DNA of 64,000 bases from Perkinsus marinus ATCC 50983 (taxonomy: Eukaryota; Perkinsozoa; Perkinsida; Perkinsidae), in contig NW_003202922.1 in NCBI RefSeq assembly GCF_000006405.1, positions 175,663-239,662 on the forward strand, read 5' to 3'. Positions 58,883-64,000 of this stretch are shown here, in pieces (position 1 is the stretch's first letter; each line of letters begins with the position of its first letter). The notes beneath the pieces are model-generated. The model searched no databases. It was not told where the DNA came from and saw only the letters and a list, made by a program, of their open reading frames with translations. Both the position numbers and the translations under genes were made by a program.

Positions 58883-60668
58883 CTACATTTGTAACTCTGC
58901 AACATGCGTTTTGTCTCCATTCTCTTGCTCTTGTCGCTGGACGTCCTCTCGGAACATCGGATGGCCTCTGAGTTTCGCCCCGAATCTTCGCGTCACCACC
59001 TTTTTGAACCGCAGAGTCGGCTCGTGGGCGGTAGCGATGATACCAGTGTTGAATTCTTCGCTCCAATCGATAAACTCCAAGCCCCTCGCAGGCTCCCTCT
59101 TCTTCCGCCGCTTCCTTCTGACGATCTCGTCCCCTTGTTGAACGATCTCATATGCCGAACCACTGCAAGGATCAACACTGCTACGCTCACTGGAGGGGTT
59201 CTGCTTACCTGCTCTCACTGCTCGAATCCTCGTCGTTTCCAGACTCATTGGATGCCTCATCATCGCTGCTGCTACTGCCGATATCCTCCTCGCCGGCCAA
59301 GCCACGTTCAACGTCCGTTGTAAACCCTCCGTCATCCTCCGGTACGCCACAACCGTAGTCGGCTGGGTTGATCCGCGGCAAAGACGGTGACGATGGCGTC
59401 CTCTCACCATCATACCATGACCGGACATCTGTCTGTGGGGGTGACACCTGTCTCCTCAGTTCCTGCGGAGTGCTCCTCGATGAGTGACCAGCCGACACCT
59501 CCGTTCCCTCCTTTATAACGGACAGCCGCCTGGTGGGAGGTGGGGTGGCCGAGGACGAATTCTCCATCTTTTCATCCCTTCTCGCTTCGCTCCGCTCGGG
59601 TGTCGAGAAAGAAGCCGCAGATTTCCGCCGATCCTCCAACAACAGCTCAATGAAAGACCGCGTCTTCGAGGCCGGCCGCTGCTGCTGGCCAGTCCCCGCG
59701 ACATCACCCCGCTCATCCTCAGAAAAGACAGGCAATCGCAAATATTCCGTCCGAGAGACTCGCCGTCTTTTCTGCATCGAATTAGTTAGCGGCCCGCTTT
59801 CGTCTATCCTCCGCCTGCGTGAGCGACCGACCGTCCAGCAAACGGAATTATGCCGATCACATCGGCCACTGCTCTCTGAGGGGTCAACTCTCGCTTCCGG
59901 ACAGGATCTAGGCGTCCAATTACGCCGCCTAGGAGATCCAGCACGGTAACCATGATCAACTAATCGTTGGACGCTGAGCGTCGGCCTCGGGGAACTTGCT
60001 GAAAACGACCACAAGAGTTCAGTCACTGTTCTCACTCAAAGAGCCATTCGCCCCGAGGCCACCCTGCCCAGCCTTGGTTCCCCATGCTCACCATGTGAAG
60101 TCCACGCCTCGTTCTTCTGCCCGCTGCTAGTCATCTGCGTTCGACTGGATGGGAGCCGAAGTGGGGAGGGCGACCGTGGATCAACTGGCGCTCGCTGAAC
60201 CTCTCGCGGGGCTGCCTGGAAGTGCCACCCTCGGCGCCGATGAACTTCATCATCCCGCCTCTGGTCATACATACGAGGGTCCACGACGGGATTCGCTTGT
60301 CGTGGTGGCCCTCCTGTCCAGCTTTGCCAGTGCCCTACCGGCAGGACAGGAAGAGCAGGAAAGCCGTGGTGGATTTGACGGCGGTAAGCCATGAGGTTCG
60401 ACGGGTGAAGCTGCTGCTGTTGCTGCTGTTGCATCGCCACCATCCACCATGCATGTATGTCCACAGAGCCCCCATAGTCATGTACCTGATGACGTGAGCA
60501 GTACCCCAGTGGCTGATGATCAAGCCATACCATAGGTAGTGACTGCTGCTGCTGCTGTGGTGGGTGGTGTACATCATATCGACTCCGCTGTGTATGGTAC
60601 TGGTAAGGATGCTGTGGTCTGTGGCCCGACTGGGGTGGAGGCGGCGGCGGCCACTCACCAGAAGACAT
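58883..60668 (-). CDS. Low-complexity Gln/His/Ser-rich nuclear-type protein, 3 exons
   Basis: Start ATG at 60668 (MSSGEWPPPPPPQSG). Exon 1 is Pro/His/Tyr/Gln-rich with two glutamine runs (5 and 7) and ends TSH at a donor near 60090. Exon 2 (from acceptor gttttcag, about 59998) is Ser/Arg-rich with RSFIELLLEDRRKSAASF, then acidic (GSSSSDDEASNESGNDED). Exon 3 after a 46 bp intron (about 59213-59168) is basic and ends WSEEFNTGIIATAHEPTLRFKKVV ... VAELQM, stop 58883. The intron between exons 1 and 2 removes an in-frame TGA. The conserved-looking part is the final 80 residues. No family named; composition suggests an RNA- or chromatin-associated regulator. Confidence 0.65.
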
Positions 60669-61571
60669 TGTACAGCTACTATACAACAGGCAACACCTGT
60701 GAAGACCTTTACGGTGGACGGGGCACCTATGCCATAGCCTCAAGATATGTCTTGGTACAATCAATTTCACCAACACGACCAAAGTAACTTATTTTGACGA
60801 ATTGTGGCGTCAACTTGGCTGTTTGCGACTCCAAGTTCACTTGGGGCCGGTATGCCACAGCGCGAGCGGTGTCTATGTTGTAACCATCATGGTAATCCAA
60901 AATACTCACTCTGCTTCGCAACACTTCTTCTTGCTTCAAAAGGAAACTAAAGTTACGCAACATAGATAATTGATGCTCCTCCGCCTGTTCAATAGACCGA
61001 TTTTAAATTTGAGAAACGTTGCTACAAATAATTCTGGGATTTGGAAAATCCACAGCTGGTTCTTAGAACCAGCTTTGGAAACGATCTCTTGTCTATTGAA
61101 CTGGCGGCCTATCGCACTTAACTCGATATGCGCTCCAATTAGCGCGCGCCGACCAGTGTATCAGATCAGTCGTTAAGTATATGTCAACTTGAAACTTGCG
61201 TTGAGTGGTGCAAACACTGGTTTGTGGCGCACTCACTTGCGGAGCTACTTTCTTTTGGTTGTATTGTGAGTTGTACTTTGGTTTGAAGCTTTCAAGTTTC
61301 AATCGGTCTGACTCTTAGGGACCTCACCTTATCTTTGTCTACTAGTTATTGGTCAACGTGCTGAGTCAAGTCGATTGAGCTTATGCTTGCTATTGAGTTT
61401 CCTGTAAACTGGATGGACTTTAGTTACGCATGCACAGCGTAGTCGGCTGTGTTCATCGTCTTATCTTGGCGATAGGCAACATCTGGACGAGGCAGCCTGG
61501 TTGGAAACTTCTCCGTTGCGACTTGCTGCTTTCTTGTATATTTCACTGTTCTCGCTCTATTAGTGCCAATA
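60669..61571. other. Intergenic, no gene seen
   Basis: Divergent spacer between the Gln-rich gene (-) and the NYN gene (+). A 22-bp near-palindrome (ccacagctggttcttagaaccagctttgg) lies near 61050. Confidence 0.45.
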
Positions 61572-62199
61572 ATGGTAGATAGACCCGCCATCGACTTGCG
61601 GGTGCCGAAGGTGGTCATAAACGCTGCGAATGTGATCCACGACTACGCCCAGAACTGTCTCGGCCTGGGCGAGAAAACCTCCAACTGGAACGGTGCCAGA
61701 GAGTGCATCAAATACTTCCGTGCTTGTAATGCCGAGGTAATAACCCGTGAGTCGTTCCATTGAAGCACTGAAAGGGACAGGTAAAATTAATAGTCCAGCA
61801 CGGGCTTGCCAACGACATTCCTAATGACATAAGAAGAATGTGCGACGACATACCTAAATGCGACGCTAATCCTGGCCCCAGTGACGACCTCTCTACCATC
61901 ATAGCAGCGTCGATAATGGACGGGTACTACTGTATTACAACTGCGCCGAGGAACTCACATACGCAGGTACTTCGTTGACAATGATAAGTATCGGGACCAT
62001 AAAGAGAACGACTCCTTGCCTGACGATATCAAACGGTGTTATTACCGCGCTTTGCGTTGAATGCTGATTAGGTCATAACAGGTTTTTGCGGACAAAGGAT
62101 GCTTGCCGACACATATACTACTGCTGGATGGACGGCCGATTCATGCCCTTTTTAAATAGGGGAATGGAAGAAGCCGGTAATGTAAAGGCTCGTGTATGA
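61572..62199 (+). CDS. NYN-domain ribonuclease, Zc3h12a/Regnase-like
   Basis: PIN-like metal-dependent endoribonuclease domain. Exons 61572-61736, 61781-61923, 61967-62035 and from about 62082, with introns of 44, 43 and about 46 bp. Landmarks: VPKVVINAANVIHDY (first catalytic Asp position of the usual IDGANVA is Asn here), WNGARECIKYFRACNAEV, a poorly conserved loop, SDDLSTIIAASIMDG joined to YFVDNDKYRDH (matches the family's ...SNDxYRD), and WMDGRFMPFLNRG. The acidic residues of DDL and DND are kept. The frame ends at a TGA near 62197 or splices on; an Arg/Ser-rich open stretch to 62632 may be the next exon. No CCCH finger seen. Confidence 0.75.
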
Positions 62200-62632
62200 A
62201 GGCGAGTATGTTGTAGGGTTCCTATCCCCTTGGTGCGCCCAAGTGCGGAGGGCTTGCAGCGTCTCAGTGGAAAAGGGAGCGTCTTCATCCAGTGAGGAGT
62301 CAGAGCCGCAGCCAGTCACATCACGGCGTCGCATTGAGAGGAGGGTAGACAGCCACGGTTGCCACAACGCGAGGTTCTCTCGTCAGTTAGATACGTCTGA
62401 AGTAGCTCCTAGTAGGCCGCTGATGTCGATGGACAAGTGGAGGGTGGTTGCTGCCACCGCAACGTTGTGGGTCGACCCGCCATCTCGTGCTAGGGGCGGT
62501 CATTGGGGTCGTTCGTACAAGGAAAAGGTTCCTAAAGGTACTATCGGCATGATTTGCCAACTCGCATTCGTTATCGCGCTGAGGACCAACGCAAGCGGAC
62601 CTTCGTTGAAGTGGAAATACACTGTCGTCTAA
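62200..62632 (+). CDS. Possible 3' exon of the NYN gene or hypothetical frame
   Basis: Long open stretch containing ASSSSEESEPQPVTSRRRIERR; an acceptor (cgcccaag, about 62242) precedes it. The C-terminal half is unremarkable. Frame relation to the NYN exons is unresolved. Confidence 0.3.
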
Positions 62633-62657
62633 ACGGGTTCATAAGCCCCTCTATGAG

Positions 62658-62861
62658 ATGCTAATTTTAGGGACAATCATCTCACAAGCCTCAGCCTTAA
62701 TGGACTTCGGCCCACAAGTTGGCGTTGCATTTCGAACGCGGGAAGGATCCTGGGTGCACGTTTATGAAGTTGACAGAGCAGGACGGCGGCTGCCAGTGCT
62801 AGTACCTGTTAACAGCTCAGCAGCGTATCCTATTGCCGAACTGAGGCCAGCAGTGAGCTGA
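62658..62861 (+). CDS. Hypothetical small protein with signal-peptide-like start
   Basis: 67 aa: MLILGTIISQASA is a plausible short signal peptide, followed by a mature part with FGPQVGVAFRTREGSWVHVYEV. No family recognised, no splice support. Confidence 0.35.
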   Translation: MLILGTIISQASALMDFGPQVGVAFRTREGSWVHVYEVDRAGRRLPVLVPVNSSAAYPIAELRPAVS

Positions 62862-63530
62862 CGCTAATTCTCTCTTGCCTACTGTTGTTTTGTTGGCACA
62901 GTGGAGTCAGTTGGTGGGGAGTCTTCCGGGTATGTTCGAACACAATGGGTAGATCCGCATATATAGCGTCTCATTCCTAGTGCTTGCTTTCACGTAGAGA
63001 CTGCAAGCAAGAGTGGATAATTAGTAGGCACTTTTCCCGATCGTGTCTGGGCTGTACCCCCTTGAGGAATTGCCAGGGTTGGTTTTCCCCTGACCTACTT
63101 CTGTACTGCAATTCATGCTGTATTACAGCAGCTGTAATAGCAGCTTCAGTACATTTTGAATCAATAAGGTATATCATACATTTATATGCGTCGTGTTAGT
63201 CGGCAACTGTCAACTGGGGGCTGTATCGGTTGACCATTGGCACCTCCTTGGGCAGAATGAAAGTTCCTGAAGTTACTCGCGTTGTCGTTGTTCGACGGAA
63301 TCGTGCCAGGACGAGGTTTCGGCTCGACAAATACGATTTATCTTACCAACGGAAAACCCCGAAAAGACTGCGAACGAAATTGGAAAAATCTCCTCCAAAG
63401 AGACGTATATGAAGTTTCACGTCACATGGTGAGGAAATCATTCCACATATTCCGCTTAACACTCCTCGCTTTTACAGTCGCCACTGCCAAGTTTGCATCC
63501 ACGAGGGTGACAGTAGCATAACGAACGTGC
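62862..63530. other. Intergenic, no gene supported
   Basis: Overlapping short frames at 63230-63520 (+) are mutually exclusive and lack recognisable motifs. A palindromic tract ttacagcagctgtaa lies near 63122. Confidence 0.4.
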
Positions 63531-64000
63531 CTAAGAAAGTACCACTAACTGTACCATAACGCATCGACCATACACATTCGAGTTGGGATTGGGTATCCCT
63601 CCGTACTGTCCCTGCTGGTACCTGTGAAACCATCCACCAAAGACGTGTACCACGATGTCGTCTTACTGGAGCCCATGGGTCCCTGGCGGTGCCTTGACAG
63701 GTGGCGGCGTCTGGATGTCGTAGAGCCAATGCTGGCGATACGGCTTCCACCAAAACCTGTCCTCATCCATAACATATTTTTGTAGTGCGGAAACCTCACG
63801 AGTCGTTGAGTCCCTCGCCTGCATGTGCCCGGATGGTGACGCTCTGCAAAGGCGTTAAGGGACTCGGTACCTGCTGAGGAGCCATGGCCCGGTATGGCTG
63901 CGGTCCATCACCCCCTGTGGGGCCACAGAGTAGCCCATGGCCTGTGCCATCTGAGCAGCTGCCGCCTGCATGGCAGAACTCTGGGAGTACCTTCGAGATA
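63531..64000 (-). CDS. 3' part of a Gln/Gly/Pro/Tyr-rich protein (partial)
   Basis: Enters from the right edge. Readable segments: YSQSSAMQAAAAQMAQAMGYSVAPQG, then after a donor gtgatgg / acceptor ctcctcag, QVPSPLTPLQSVTIRAHAGEGLND; then DEDRFWWKPYRQHWLYDIQTPPP; then after the 45 bp intron (gtaagacg...ttcacag) YQQGQYGGIPNPNSNVYGR and a stop at 63531. Composition resembles the low-complexity tail of an RNA-binding protein; the defining domain would lie outside the window. Confidence 0.5.

Noticed and set aside
59484-60497. Plus-strand frames opposite the Gln/Ser-rich gene
   Set aside because: Low-complexity coding strand gives long antisense frames; splice continuity supports only the minus strand.

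Overview
The window is nuclear DNA of a unicellular eukaryote. It has two 100-N scaffold gaps, and almost every gene is split by very short GT-AG introns (37-66 bp, commonly 43-50). The gene content is eukaryotic housekeeping: a ubiquitin-L40 fusion, U2AF small subunit, MCM5, a CDK-family kinase, a Rei1/ZNF622 factor, a USP deubiquitinase, a SEC14-type protein, a p62-like PB1/ZZ protein and two tRNA-Gln genes. Tiny introns, acceptor AGs a few bases upstream of some start codons (compatible with spliced-leader trans-splicing) and a mitochondrial helical-repeat protein fit an alveolate such as Perkinsus. That assignment is inference. Gene models were built by reading frame continuity across GT-AG junctions and by family conservation, without transcripts.

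Layout. 0-8 kb: glycine cleavage H protein (+), bromodomain protein (+), coiled-coil protein (-), two tRNA-Gln genes (+), UBA52 (+). 8-16 kb: two small putative membrane proteins, a two-TM-segment protein (-), an 11-bp minisatellite of 41 units, and the PB1/ZZ gene (+). 16-26 kb: U2AF1 (-), a roughly 1.6 kb element with terminal inverted repeats, hairpins and 29-bp tandem repeats, two unknown genes (+), and a CDK-like kinase (+). 26-40 kb: MCM5 (-), RING and TPR proteins (+), a mitochondrial helical-repeat gene (-), and a SEC14/CRAL-TRIO gene (-). 40-47 kb: three same-strand paralogues of a CRESS-DNA-virus-like Rep (HUH-like endonuclease plus SF3 helicase), with host-style introns. 47-56 kb: two intron-rich minus-strand genes, the second a USP protease. 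56-64 kb: REI1 (+), a Gln/Ser-rich protein (-), a NYN ribonuclease (+), and the 3' part of a Q/G-rich gene (-).

Main observations. First, a repeat family of about 150-185 bp (family A, ends CAGTGTTGG...CCAACACTG) coincides almost exactly with whole introns in several genes and appears to supply a splice site, so it is an introner-like candidate. Second, a separate foldback family (B, ends TGGAGTTTCACC) has five copies. Third, the Rep trio shows graded decay of catalytic motifs: one copy keeps all motifs, one keeps an open frame but has lost Walker A and Walker B residues, and one retains only the endonuclease domain. Fourth, tRNA-like Pol III box sequences sit inside introns, suggesting a tRNA-derived SINE family.

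Functional links are mostly housekeeping: replication (MCM5, CDK), splicing (U2AF1), ribosome maturation (REI1, L40) and ubiquitin/autophagy (UBA52, USP, RING, p62-like). No operon-like organisation is expected or seen.
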